Counted from the stretch's first letter, positions 24,918-35,256 are shown. The stretch: DNA of 64,000 nucleotides from Microbacterium proteolyticum (GCF_029639405.1 NZ_CP121274.1:1860001-1924000), one strand, 5' to 3'. The notes: a model not told the origin generated them from the sequence alone. Numbers and translations are program-made.

Positions 24918-26198
24918 ATGAGCGTCTTCACGCGTTCGCGTGCCGGCAAGGTCCTGGGCGGTCTCGCTCTGGTCGGTGCCAGCGCGCTCGTCCTCGCCGG
25001 TTGCGCCGGTGGCGGCGACGCCGCCGCCCCCAGCGCATCGTCCAGCGGAGGCGCCGTGTCCACGGCCGACGGCACGTTCAGCGTCGGCACGATCCTGCCC
25101 GCCACCGGTAACCTCGCCTTCCTCGGCCCGCCCGAGGTCGCCGGCGTGAAGCTCGCGATCAAGGACATCGAGGCCACGGGCGACGCGTTCCCGTTCAAGA
25201 CCACGCTCACCGAGCGCGACTCGGGTGACACGACGACCGACATCGCCACGCAGTCGGCGACGGAGCTCGTCAGCGCCGGAGCCGACGTCGTTATCGGTGC
25301 CGCGTCCTCGGGTGTGTCGTTCACGTTCGTCGACCAGCTGGTCAACGCGGGCATCGTCCAGATCTCGCCGGCCAACACGTCGCCCGACTTCACGACGTAC
25401 GCCGACGACGGGTACTACTGGCGCACCGCCCCCTCGGACGTCCTCCAGGGTCGCGTGCTCGGTAACCTCATGACCGGTGACGGTGCCGCCAACGTCGGCA
25501 TCATCTACATCAACGACCCGTACGGCACCGGCCTGAAGGACAACGCCACCAAGGCCATCGAGGCTGCCGGCGGCGAGGTCTCGGTCGCGGTTCCCTACAA
25601 CCCGGGCGACACGGTCTTCACGTCGCAGGTCGACCAGCTCCTGGCCGCCAAGCCCGACGCCATCGCGGTCATCGCGTTCGAGGAGACCTCCTCGATCATC
25701 CCGCAGCTGGTGAACACGCAGGGCTTCCCGGGGTCGAAGGTCTACTTCGTCGACGGCAACCTGTCCAACTCGTACGAGTTCCAGCCCGGCACGCTCCAGG
25801 GCGCCAAGGGCACGCTGCCCGGCAACCCGGCCGACACCGCCTTCCAGAGCCGTCTCCTCGAGGTCGACCCGGCGCTCACCGACTTCAGCTACGCGCCGGA
25901 GTCGTACGACGCGGTCATCGTCGCGGCCCTGGCTGCGGCGCAGGCCAAGGACGACTCGGGGACGGCGATCCGTGACAACCTGCAGTCGGTCACCGAGGGT
26001 GGCGAGAAGTGCACGACGTTCGCGGACTGCCTGACGCTGATCAACGACGGCAAGGACATCGACTACGACGGTGTCTCGGGCCCGATCACGTTCGACGCGA
26101 ACGGTGACCCGACCGAGGCGTACATCGGCATCTACCAGTACGGTGCCGACAACAAGTACACCCTGCTGAACACGGAGTTCGGTTCGCTCAACGAGTGA
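24918..26198 (+). CDS. ABC transporter substrate-binding protein, branched-chain amino-acid type
   Basis: Lipid-anchored receptor of a LivHMGF-type importer, 426 residues. Signal peptide with lipobox VLAGC, Cys29; the mature part is a periplasmic-binding fold type I (LivJ/LivK-like) with SVGTILPATGNLAFLGPP, GAASSGVSFTFVD and YINDPYGTGL. Ligand may be a branched-chain amino acid or another small amide. The aaggag site at 24909-24914 supports the ATG. The permease and ATPase genes are on the opposite strand from 31227 down to 27179, so the transporter is split into two convergent transcripts. Confidence 0.93.
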   Translation: MSVFTRSRAGKVLGGLALVGASALVLAGCAGGGDAAAPSASSSGGAVSTADGTFSVGTILPATGNLAFLGPPEVAGVKLAIKDIEATGDAFPFKTTLTERDSGDTTTDIATQSATELVSAGADVVIGAASSGVSFTFVDQLVNAGIVQISPANTSPDFTTYADDGYYWRTAPSDVLQGRVLGNLMTGDGAANVGIIYINDPYGTGLKDNATKAIEAAGGEVSVAVPYNPGDTVFTSQVDQLLAAKPDAIAVIAFEETSSIIPQLVNTQGFPGSKVYFVDGNLSNSYEFQPGTLQGAKGTLPGNPADTAFQSRLLEVDPALTDFSYAPESYDAVIVAALAAAQAKDDSGTAIRDNLQSVTEGGEKCTTFADCLTLINDGKDIDYDGVSGPITFDANGDPTEAYIGIYQYGADNKYTLLNTEFGSLNE

Positions 26199-26212
26199 TC
26201 TGATCTGATCGG

Positions 26213-26246
26213 GAAGGGCCCGGATGCCACGGCATCCGGGCCCTTC
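26213..26246 (+). terminator. hairpin terminator of the binding-protein gene
   Basis: Perfect 16-base arms (26213-26228 with 26231-26246) around a two-base centre; contains a GGATGCC/GGCATCC inverted pair. Confidence 0.85.
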
Positions 26247-26260
26247 TGCCTGTGTCCCGC

Positions 26261-26322
26261 GCGTGAGGGGTCAATATCTGTCGCTTCGAATGCTCTCAGG
26301 CGACAGAAATGACCCCTCACGC
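26261..26322. repeat. long intergenic inverted repeat B
   Basis: Left arm 26261-26284 and right arm 26300-26322 pair as 13 bp, a small bulge and 7 bp; 15-base loop. It comes just after the terminator at 26213-26246, between convergent genes. Arm length, end bases and loop size resemble repeat A. Confidence 0.8.
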
Positions 26323-26336
26323 GGCACGCGCACGCG

Positions 26337-27164
26337 TCAGGAGGCGGGCGTCAGGCCGCAGGCGGCGGCGGTGAAGGCGAGCAGGTCGTCGGCCACCGCC
26401 TGCGGGCGTGGCAGCGAGACCACCACCTCGCGGCCGTCGACACGGGCGACGAGGTCGAAGAGCGTTCCGACCTTGTCTTCCGCGATCGCGTGCGGGTCGC
26501 ACCGGCGCGGCGTCACGGCCACCGTCAGCGTCGAGGGGGCGTCGCCGGGGGAGACGGTCGTGTCGAGCACCGCTTCCTCCCCCTCGGCGAAATGCAGCAG
26601 CGGGGTGCCCCGGAGCGCCTCGAGCTCGATCGGCGCGCCGTCTCCGTCCGTCGGCGTGATCGAGATCGTCAGGTCGGCCGTCCCGTCCCCGCGCGACGAC
26701 GCGGCCGTGGCCGCGACCTTCGCCACGGCCGCGAGATCGTCGCGGTCGCACTGTGTCGCGCTCAGGCGGGCGAGGATGCCGAGCGGATCGTCGGCGTCGA
26801 CTTCGGACGTCCCCGAGATGCCGCCGATCGTCGTCTCGAGGGTCACGCGGGCCGCCCCATCGCCCGACCCGCAGCGCAGGGCGGGGAGGGTCACCGGAAG
26901 GTCCAGGATGCGGCCGGGCGCGAGCGTCTCCGTGCGGCGGGCATCCCACGCGGCGGGGGAAGCCAGCGCCGGCGCCGCCAGTGTCGCGGCTGCGATCGTC
27001 ACCGTCTCATCCGAACCGTTGTCGACCCGGAGCTGCACCCGTCCCGGCGCGATGTCGCCGCGTTGCTGGATGACCGCGACCGTCAGGCCGGTCGGGATGC
27101 CGGGCGGAGGAGCCGCGGAGCATCCCGCGAGGGCGACGCCCACCAGAGTGAGCGTCGCCCCCAC
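26337..27164 (-). CDS. secreted lipoprotein of unknown function
   Basis: 275 residues with lipobox LAGC (Cys15). The mature part is a beta-rich, Ala/Asp-rich protein with several cysteine-containing strands (LRCGSGD, ATQCDRDD, PRRCDPH, AAACGL), which may form disulfides outside the cell. No known domain recognised. The GTG start lies 14 bases after the livF stop on the same strand, so it is probably the last gene of the livHMGF transcript and may assist that transporter, but this is only context. Confidence 0.75.
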   Translation of the reverse strand: MGATLTLVGVALAGCSAAPPPGIPTGLTVAVIQQRGDIAPGRVQLRVDNGSDETVTIAAATLAAPALASPAAWDARRTETLAPGRILDLPVTLPALRCGSGDGAARVTLETTIGGISGTSEVDADDPLGILARLSATQCDRDDLAAVAKVAATAASSRGDGTADLTISITPTDGDGAPIELEALRGTPLLHFAEGEEAVLDTTVSPGDAPSTLTVAVTPRRCDPHAIAEDKVGTLFDLVARVDGREVVVSLPRPQAVADDLLAFTAAACGLTPAS

Positions 27165-27178
27165 GGGACGCGCGCGGA

Positions 27179-27961
27179 TCAGGCTTCGGTCTCCCGTGCG
27201 TCGCGCTTGGCGTCCTCGTCGGCGGCCAGCGTGCCGAGGTAGAGCTCGATGACGCGGGGGTCGGTGAGCAGCTCGCGCCCGGTGCCCGTGTACGCGTCCT
27301 TGCCCTGGTCGAGCACGTACGCCCGGTGGCAGATCTGCAGGCAGCGGCGGGCGTTCTGCTCGACCATGATGATCGTCACGCCGGCGCGGTTGATCTCCGC
27401 GACCCGGAGGAACGTCTCGTCCTGGCGAACGGGGGAGAGGCCGGCCGAGGGCTCGTCGAGGAGCAGCACCGACGGGTCCATCATGAGCGCGCGACCCATG
27501 GCGACCATCTGCCGCTCACCGCCCGAGAGCGAGCCGGCGCGCTGACGGCGGCGCTTGGCGAGCTCGGGGAACAGGCCCGTGACGAACTCGAAGCGCTCGG
27601 CGAAGACCTTGGGGCGCTGGAAGAGCCCCATCTGCAGGTTCTCCTCGATCGACAGGCTCGGGAACACGTTGTTGTTCTGCGGGACCATGCCGACGCCCTT
27701 GCCGACGAGCTTGTCGGCCTTGAGCGCGGTGATGTCCTCGCCGTTGAGCAGGACGGCACCGCCGCGGATCTTGACCTGGCCGAAGATGGCCTTCAGCAGG
27801 GTCGACTTGCCGGCGCCGTTCGGGCCGATGATGCCGATCAGGTCGCCCTGGTAGGCATCAACGGTGCACCCGTTGAGGATGTTCACACCGGGCAGGTAGC
27901 CGGCGACGAGGTCGTCGGTACGCAGCACCGCGGTGCGGGTTGCGGTTGCGGTGTCGGTCAT
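27179..27961 (-). CDS. livF: branched-chain amino-acid ABC transporter ATP-binding protein
   Basis: 260 residues. Walker A GPNGAGKST, Q-loop MVPQNNNVFPSLS, signature LSGGERQ and Walker B LLLDEP are complete. Similarity of the ENLQMGLF region and short length identify the LivF-type subunit. Its start overlaps the livG stop. Forms the nucleotide-binding heterodimer with LivG on the inner face of the LivH-LivM channel. Confidence 0.95.
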   Translation of the reverse strand: MTDTATATRTAVLRTDDLVAGYLPGVNILNGCTVDAYQGDLIGIIGPNGAGKSTLLKAIFGQVKIRGGAVLLNGEDITALKADKLVGKGVGMVPQNNNVFPSLSIEENLQMGLFQRPKVFAERFEFVTGLFPELAKRRRQRAGSLSGGERQMVAMGRALMMDPSVLLLDEPSAGLSPVRQDETFLRVAEINRAGVTIIMVEQNARRCLQICHRAYVLDQGKDAYTGTGRELLTDPRVIELYLGTLAADEDAKRDARETEA

Positions 27962-28893
27962 CAGAGCTTCCCGTCCTTCTCGTCGGCGACGAGGTCGGCT
28001 TCGGCTTCGGCGGCGGCCTCGGCCTGGATGGTCTCCATCTGCGACGTGGTCATGTCGCCCAGGTCGGTGTCGTGGTGCGCGCCGAGGTAGGCGTCGATGA
28101 CCGCCTGGTCGCTCATCACCGTCTCGGGCGGGCCCTCGGCGACCACGCGGCCCTCGGCCATGACGACGACCCAGTCCGAGATGTGGCGGACCATGTGCAT
28201 GTCGTGCTCGACGAAGAGCACCGTCATGCCTTCCTTCTTCAGGTCGAGGATGTGGCCGAGCAGGCTCTGCGTGAGAGCCGGGTTCACGCCGGCCATCGGC
28301 TCGTCGAGCATGACAAGCGTCGGGTCGCTCATGAGCGCGCGCGCCATCTCGAGGAGCTTGCGCTGGCCGCCGGAGAGCGACGCGGCGAAGTCCTCGCGCT
28401 TGGCGTCCAGCTTGAACCGGCGCAGCAGGTCGTCGGCGCGCTCGGTGTTCGACTTCTCCTGCGAGCTCCAGATCCCGGGGATCATGGCCCGGAAGATGTT
28501 CTCGCCCTTCTGCCCGCGTGCTCCCAGAAGCATGTTCTGCAGCACGGAGAGGCGGCCGAGCGACTTGGTCAGCTGGAACGTGCGGACCATGCCCTTGCGC
28601 GACACCTTGAATGCGGGCACCCCGGCGAGGTTGGACCCCTCGAAGCTCCAGCGGCCGGTGTTGGGCTTGTCGAACCCGGTGAGCAGGTTGAACAGCGTGG
28701 TCTTGCCGGCGCCGTTCGGGCCGATGAGGGCCGTGATCTGCCCGCGGGGGATCTCGAGGTGCTCGACGTCGACGGCCTTGAGCCCGCCGAACTGCCGCGT
28801 GACTCCGTCGGCGACGACGATCGGGTCGACCTTCTCGCAGCCGGGGCCGACCTCGCCCTTCACCAGGGGGTGGGTGACGGTCGTGTCAGACAT
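27961..28893 (-). CDS. livG: branched-chain amino-acid ABC transporter ATP-binding protein
   Basis: 310 residues, longer than usual LivG (about 255) because of a ~20-residue N-terminal lead and an acidic Ala/Glu-rich tail of about 40 residues. Walker A GPNGAGKTT, the LivG-type RTFQLTKSLGRLSV, signature LSGGQRK and Walker B VMLDEP are intact. Overlaps livM by eight bases and livF by one, indicating coupled translation. Confidence 0.95.
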   Translation of the reverse strand: MSDTTVTHPLVKGEVGPGCEKVDPIVVADGVTRQFGGLKAVDVEHLEIPRGQITALIGPNGAGKTTLFNLLTGFDKPNTGRWSFEGSNLAGVPAFKVSRKGMVRTFQLTKSLGRLSVLQNMLLGARGQKGENIFRAMIPGIWSSQEKSNTERADDLLRRFKLDAKREDFAASLSGGQRKLLEMARALMSDPTLVMLDEPMAGVNPALTQSLLGHILDLKKEGMTVLFVEHDMHMVRHISDWVVVMAEGRVVAEGPPETVMSDQAVIDAYLGAHHDTDLGDMTTSQMETIQAEAAAEAEADLVADEKDGKL

Positions 28894-29866
28894 TGAACGA
28901 CAGCTCCTTCTTGTTGCCGAAGATGCCCTGTGGCCGGAAGATGACCAGGAGCATCAGCCCGATCCCGACGATGATGAAGCGCACCTGCCCGGTCTGGGTC
29001 GAGCTCATGAAGCCGAGGATGCCGACATCGCGGAGCCCCACGATGATGCCGTTGGACAGCGACAGCAGCACCCAGAAGAGCGCGGCGCCCACGATGGGGC
29101 CGAGGAGGGTCGCGGCGCCGCCGAGCAGCAGCGCGGTCCAGATGAAGAACGTCAGCGCGGTTCCGTAGTTACCGGGCTGGACAGCGCGCGGGAGGATGAA
29201 CACCACACCGGCGAGACCGCCCATCACGCCGCCGAGCACGAGCGCCTGCATCTTGTAGGAGTAGACGTTCTTGCCGAGGCTGCGCACGGCATCCTCGTCT
29301 TCGCGGATGCCCTTGACGACGCGGCCCCACGGGCTGCGCATCAGGAGCCACACCAGGAGAGTGGCGAGGATCACGAGCCCCCAGCCGAACAGGCGCACCC
29401 ACCAGTCGTTGGCGGAGTAGGTCCACGGCCCGATGCCGTAGGTGCCGCCGGGGAGCGGGTTCATGTTCTGGAATTCGCGGTTGTACCCGTTGAGGCCCTG
29501 CGAACCGCCGGTGATGTCGGTGAGCCCGACCGTCGAGACCACGTACCGGACGATCTCTGCCGCCGCGATGGTCACGATGGCAAGGTAGTCGGCGCGCAGA
29601 CGCAGGGTGGGGATGCCGAGGATGAAGGCGAACAGCACCGATGCGACGATCGCGACGAGGATCGCCAGCCACACGGGGGCCGAGAACGACAGCGTGGCGA
29701 TGGCGAAGGCGTAGGCGCCGACGGCCATGAAGCCGGCCTGACCGAAGTTCAGCAGACCTGCGTAGCCGAAGTGGACGCTGAGGCCGATCGCGGCGAGGGC
29801 GTAGGCGGCCGTCGTCGGGCTGATGAGCTCGCCGGCGGCGTTGTTGAAGATTGAGAGCCAGTCCAT
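28886..29866 (-). CDS. livM: branched-chain amino-acid ABC transporter permease
   Basis: 326 residues with about nine hydrophobic segments. The LivM-type EAA-like loop SPWGRVVKGIREDEDAVRSL near residue 180 contacts the ATPases, and GPIVGAALFWVLLS lies near the C terminus. Eleven bases separate it from livH; it overlaps livG. Forms the transmembrane channel with LivH. Confidence 0.94.
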   Translation of the reverse strand: MDWLSIFNNAAGELISPTTAAYALAAIGLSVHFGYAGLLNFGQAGFMAVGAYAFAIATLSFSAPVWLAILVAIVASVLFAFILGIPTLRLRADYLAIVTIAAAEIVRYVVSTVGLTDITGGSQGLNGYNREFQNMNPLPGGTYGIGPWTYSANDWWVRLFGWGLVILATLLVWLLMRSPWGRVVKGIREDEDAVRSLGKNVYSYKMQALVLGGVMGGLAGVVFILPRAVQPGNYGTALTFFIWTALLLGGAATLLGPIVGAALFWVLLSLSNGIIVGLRDVGILGFMSSTQTGQVRFIIVGIGLMLLVIFRPQGIFGNKKELSFNV

Positions 29867-29877
29867 GTCGTTCTTCC

Positions 29878-31227
29878 TCAGCCGATCCGCTCTTTACGAC
29901 CGAGCACACCTTGCGGCCGGAACAGCAGCACGCCGATGAGGACGATCAACGCCACCGCGTACCGGAGGTCCGGCGGGATGACGATGGTGGACATTTCCGT
30001 GATGATGCCGATGATGAGCGAGCCGACGAGGGCGCCGAAGGCACTGCCCAGACCACCGAGGGTCACCGCCGCGAACAGCAGCAGGAGGATCGCGAAGCCC
30101 ATGTCCCACGTGACACCGCGGTACAGGCCGTAGAGCACGCCCGAGAGGCCGGTGAGTGCGCCCGCGAGGACCCAGACGATGCGGATGACGCGGTCGACGT
30201 TGATTCCGGATGCCGCCGCGAGCGAGGCGTTGTCGCTGACCGCGCGGGTCGCCTTGCCGATGCGGGTGCGGGTCAGGAAGTAGGCGACCGCGGCGAGCAT
30301 GACCACACTCACGCCCATGCTGATCAGCGACGTGAGCGTGATCGTCACCGGACCGATCGTGACGTTGTCGGTGATGCCGGTGTCGATGTTCCGGGTGCCG
30401 CCGTCGAAGAAGTAGAGGTACAGGTAGCGCAGGACGATCGAGAGGCCGATGGTCACGATGAGTACCTGGACCAACCCGACCCCGCGTTTGCGGAGAGGTT
30501 TGAACAGCACGGCATCCTGTGTCCAGCCAAGGGCGGCGGACAGCGCCACCGTGAGCAGCACGGCCAGGAGGAGGTTCCAGCCGAGCGAGGTGAACACGTA
30601 GAAGATGATCGCGCCGAAGGTCAGCATCTCGCCGTGCGCGAAGTTGTTCACACCGGTCGTGCCGAAGATGAGCGAGATGCCGATCGCGGCGAGGGCGAGC
30701 AGCAGCCCGAAGTTCAGGCCGTAGATGAAGCGCGAGAAGAGGGTCTCCCAGATCGACCCCGTCGCCGCGGTGCCCTCGCCGGTGGGGAAGAGGACGTTCA
30801 CGGTGTTGGTGGTGCCGACGGTCACGTCGCGCGTGATGTTCTCGGGGTCGCGCGGGGCGACGCCGTCGGGCAGCGAATCGACGTTGAGCTTCGCGGTGTA
30901 CTGGCCCGGGCCCGGGACGGCGACCGACCAGCGGCCGTCGGCACCCGTGGTGCCGACTTCTGAGAAGCCGGAGCCCTCGACCGCGATCTCGACCCCTTCG
31001 ACGGGTTCGTCTCCGCTGCGGATGATGCCGCCGATCGTGTACTGGGTCGCGACGTCGACCGCACCGGGCGTCGACGCCGGGGTGGGAGCCGGTGTGGTCT
31101 GCGCGTGAGCCGGTGCGGCCAGGAACAGACTCAGGGCCGCGACCGCGCTCGCCAGAAGCGACACGATGAGGAGGGCTGGGCGGGCAAGGGTGCGCGATCG
31201 TGTCGCGGTGGGGGAGGAATGACCCAC
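29878..31227 (-). CDS. livH: LivH-type permease fused to an N-terminal extracytoplasmic beta domain
   Basis: 449 residues against about 290 for ordinary LivH. Residues 1-42 are a signal peptide ending AHA; about 55-145 form a carboxypeptidase-regulatory-like/CnaB-like beta-sandwich (YTIGGIIRSGDEPVEGVEI, GADGRWSVAVPGPGQYTAKL); the permease begins near residue 155 (IWETLFSRFIYGLNFGLLLA) and is complete, with the LRKRGVGLVQVLI and RIGKATRAVSDN loops. The extra domain would face outward and might bind the receptor or the envelope. GTG start with ctggag five bases upstream. First gene of the livHMGF transcript. Confidence 0.9.
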   Translation of the reverse strand: MGHSSPTATRSRTLARPALLIVSLLASAVAALSLFLAAPAHAQTTPAPTPASTPGAVDVATQYTIGGIIRSGDEPVEGVEIAVEGSGFSEVGTTGADGRWSVAVPGPGQYTAKLNVDSLPDGVAPRDPENITRDVTVGTTNTVNVLFPTGEGTAATGSIWETLFSRFIYGLNFGLLLALAAIGISLIFGTTGVNNFAHGEMLTFGAIIFYVFTSLGWNLLLAVLLTVALSAALGWTQDAVLFKPLRKRGVGLVQVLIVTIGLSIVLRYLYLYFFDGGTRNIDTGITDNVTIGPVTITLTSLISMGVSVVMLAAVAYFLTRTRIGKATRAVSDNASLAAASGINVDRVIRIVWVLAGALTGLSGVLYGLYRGVTWDMGFAILLLLFAAVTLGGLGSAFGALVGSLIIGIITEMSTIVIPPDLRYAVALIVLIGVLLFRPQGVLGRKERIG

Positions 31228-32982
<1,755 letters not shown>

Positions 32983-32990
32983 TCGGGATT

Positions 32991-33026
32991 CCGAAGGGCC
33001 GGGCGAGCGATCGCCCGGCCCTTCGG
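32991..33026 (+). terminator. hairpin terminator of guaB
   Basis: Perfect 16-bp stem (32991-33006 with 33011-33026) closed by a GCGA tetraloop; a short gcgtt follows. Confidence 0.85.
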
Positions 33027-33043
33027 CGTTGCGGGCGCGCGGC

Positions 33044-33049
33044 TACGCT
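33044..33049 (+). promoter_or_regulatory. -10 box of the TMEM175 gene, probably leaderless
   Basis: TACGCT ends six bases before the ATG at 33056. Confidence 0.5.
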
Positions 33050-33055
33050 GTGCGC

Positions 33056-33739
33056 ATGATCCGACGCGAGAGGCATCCCTCGGTCACCGTCTCGGCCCGA
33101 CGCACCGAGGCGTACACGGACGGCGTCTTCGCGATCGCGGCGACGCTGCTCGTTCTGGACCTCACGTCGCAGTCGCTCGGCGACGTGGCCTCGGATGCCG
33201 ACCTCGCCGGCGCCCTGGCCCTCCTGCTGCATCCGGTCTTCTCGTTCGTCATCAGCTTCCTGGTGCTCTGCATCATGTGGATGACGCACGTGCGACAGTT
33301 CGAGTGGATCGTCCGGATCGACAACGCCGGCATGTGGATCAACAACCTCCGGCTGCTGCTGATCGTGCTGGTCCCGTTCACGACGTCGTTGGACACCGAC
33401 TACTCCCAGTTCCTGCTCGGCCGTGTGCTGCTGCCGGTGAACTTCTTCCTGGCGATCCTCGTGGGCTGGTTCCAGTGGACGTGGGCGCTGCGCTCGGGCG
33501 CGATCCCCGACCTCTCGCGCGACGATGCGAAGCGCCTCGGACGTGCGGCGCTCAGCGCCGTGATCCTCAGCGGGCTCGCGGTCGCGGTGAGTCCTCTGGT
33601 CGGGTCCGCCGGGTTCCTGCTGTTCTTCCTGGACGGGCCGCTGACCCGGAGGCTGCGCGGGGCGGACGCGCCGACCGATCCTGCCGCCCCGCGCTCGACG
33701 CCCCCGGCGGAACCGGGGGCGTCGAGCGGGACGGACTGA
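33056..33739 (+). CDS. TMEM175-family (DUF1211) potassium channel-like protein
   Basis: 227 residues, six hydrophobic segments. The hallmark first helix RTEAYTDGVFAIAATLLVLD, with its conserved Arg, Phe/Tyr, Ser/Thr and Asp positions, identifies bacterial TMEM175, which forms tetrameric K+ channels. ATG 33056 fits the leaderless -10; an upstream in-frame ATG-like codon at 33029 would add nine residues. The final ~15 codons contain a 16-bp inverted repeat. Convergent with the MFS gene, 22 bases away. Confidence 0.85.
   Translation: MIRRERHPSVTVSARRTEAYTDGVFAIAATLLVLDLTSQSLGDVASDADLAGALALLLHPVFSFVISFLVLCIMWMTHVRQFEWIVRIDNAGMWINNLRLLLIVLVPFTTSLDTDYSQFLLGRVLLPVNFFLAILVGWFQWTWALRSGAIPDLSRDDAKRLGRAALSAVILSGLAVAVSPLVGSAGFLLFFLDGPLTRRLRGADAPTDPAAPRSTPPAEPGASSGTD
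33692..33728. terminator. hairpin inside the 3' end of the TMEM175 gene
   Basis: Perfect 16-bp arms (33692-33707 with 33713-33728) and five-base loop, entirely within coding sequence, 9 bases before the stop. With only 22 bases between the convergent stops it probably serves as terminator for the leftward MFS transcript and perhaps both. Confidence 0.55.
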
Positions 33740-33761
33740 GGGGACCGCGCGCGGTTCGGCG

Positions 33762-35192
33762 TCAGCGGGCCAGCGACGGTTCCGCGGGTGCCGCCTGCGG
33801 GTCGACCACCGCGCGCGGCGACCGGCCGGCGGGCAGGAGCAGGGCCAGGCCGGCGGCGACGAGCAGCACCGCCGAGCCGACAAAGATCGCGGGGCGGGCG
33901 GCATCCACGTAGAGATCCGGCACCAGCTGCCCGCCGGCGCCGACGAAGATGGCCGTCATGACGGCGGTCCCGAGCGCCAGCCCGATCTCGCGCACGGTGG
34001 AGTTGACGCCGGACGCCTTCGCGTGGTCGACGACGTCGAGTGTGGCGAGCAACGCCGTCGCCGACGGGGCGAAGACGAGTCCCATGCCCACTCCCGCGAA
34101 GATGAACGGCGGCACGAGCGTGGCGTACTCGACCTCGGCCGACATGGTGAGCGCGATCCAACCGAGGGCGATGGCCTGCAGCAGGAGCCCCGCGATCATG
34201 AGCGGACGCGTTCCGACCCGCGGGGCGAAGATGCCGGCGAGCGGCGCGACGACCATCGGAGCGAGGGTCCAGGGGGTCGTCTGCAGCGCCGCTTCGAACG
34301 GGGTCGACCCCTGCACCACCTGCAGGAACTGGATGAGGAGGAACACCGCTCCGAACGTCCCGAAGCTGAAGGCGAAGCCGACCACGTTCGTGACCGAGAA
34401 GGACCGGTCGCGGAACAGCCGCAGGGGCACGAGGGGCGATCGGGTCCGCAGCTGCCAGCCCACGAACGCGATCACCAGGAGCGAGCCGAGCACGAGTTCG
34501 ACCACGACGGATGCCGAGCCCCACCCGTCGTCGTTGCCGCGGACGATCGCGTGCACCAGGGCCAGGACGCCGCTTCCGGCCAGGACGGCTCCGACGACAT
34601 CGATGCGCGCGCGGTCGCCGAACGCGTTGGGGAGAGCCCACAGGGCGAGCGGGATCGCCAGGACGGCGACGGGCACGTTGAGCCAGAAAATCGCCTGCCA
34701 GTTCCACCCCTCCATGACCGCGCCGCCCACGAGCGGTCCGACCGCGACTCCGAGACCGGAGATGCCTCCCCAGATGCCGATGGCGAGAGGTCGACGCTCC
34801 GGGGCGACGGCGCCGCTGAGGAGGGCGAGGGACAGCGGCATGACGCCTGCCGCACCGAGTCCCTGGACCGCCCGTGCCGCGATCAGCTGAGCGGGGTCGA
34901 CGCTCAGCGCCGCGAGCACGGACCCGACCCCGAAGGCGACGATGCCGACGACGAACGCCGTGCGCCGTCCGAAGCGATCACCGAGGGCGGAGGCGATGAG
35001 GATGAGGCTCGCGAAGGCGAGCGTGTACGCGTTGACGAACCACTGCAGCTCCTCGATGCTCGCGCCGAGCTCGCTGTGGAGGACGGGGAGGGCGTTGGTC
35101 ATGACGAGGTTGTCGAGGGTGGCCATGAACATCGGCAGGGACGCGGCGATCACGACCCAGACGAACGGGCGCGATCGAGGGGGAGTGTTCAC
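33762..35192 (-). CDS. MFS drug efflux transporter, DHA2 (14-segment) family
   Basis: 476 residues with 14 predicted membrane segments, EmrB/QacA type. Motif A appears as GDRFGRR near residue 70; motif C-like GISGLGVAVGPLVGGAVMEG near 150; LDNLVMTNALP in helix 1. Exports drugs or toxic metabolites by proton antiport. GTG start with aaggag upstream. Divergent from a TetR regulator whose operators (35207-35256) lie between them, so it is the probable target of that repressor. Confidence 0.9.
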   Translation of the reverse strand: MNTPPRSRPFVWVVIAASLPMFMATLDNLVMTNALPVLHSELGASIEELQWFVNAYTLAFASLILIASALGDRFGRRTAFVVGIVAFGVGSVLAALSVDPAQLIAARAVQGLGAAGVMPLSLALLSGAVAPERRPLAIGIWGGISGLGVAVGPLVGGAVMEGWNWQAIFWLNVPVAVLAIPLALWALPNAFGDRARIDVVGAVLAGSGVLALVHAIVRGNDDGWGSASVVVELVLGSLLVIAFVGWQLRTRSPLVPLRLFRDRSFSVTNVVGFAFSFGTFGAVFLLIQFLQVVQGSTPFEAALQTTPWTLAPMVVAPLAGIFAPRVGTRPLMIAGLLLQAIALGWIALTMSAEVEYATLVPPFIFAGVGMGLVFAPSATALLATLDVVDHAKASGVNSTVREIGLALGTAVMTAIFVGAGGQLVPDLYVDAARPAIFVGSAVLLVAAGLALLLPAGRSPRAVVDPQAAPAEPSLAR

Positions 35193-35206
35193 GAGAGCTC
35201 CTTGTT

Positions 35207-35222
35207 GTAATCGACTGATAAC
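35207..35222. promoter_or_regulatory. TetR operator copy 1
   Basis: gtaatcgactgataac; imperfect palindrome of the form T-n-ATC-n4-GAT-n-A. Identical to copy 2, 34 bases away. Confidence 0.75.
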
Positions 35223-35240
35223 AAATCTGAGGTCACTGTA

Positions 35241-35256
35241 GTAATCGACTGATAAC
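35241..35256. promoter_or_regulatory. TetR operator copy 2
   Basis: Exact copy of the 16-base site at 35207-35222. It overlaps the -10 region of the tetR gene. Confidence 0.75.
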
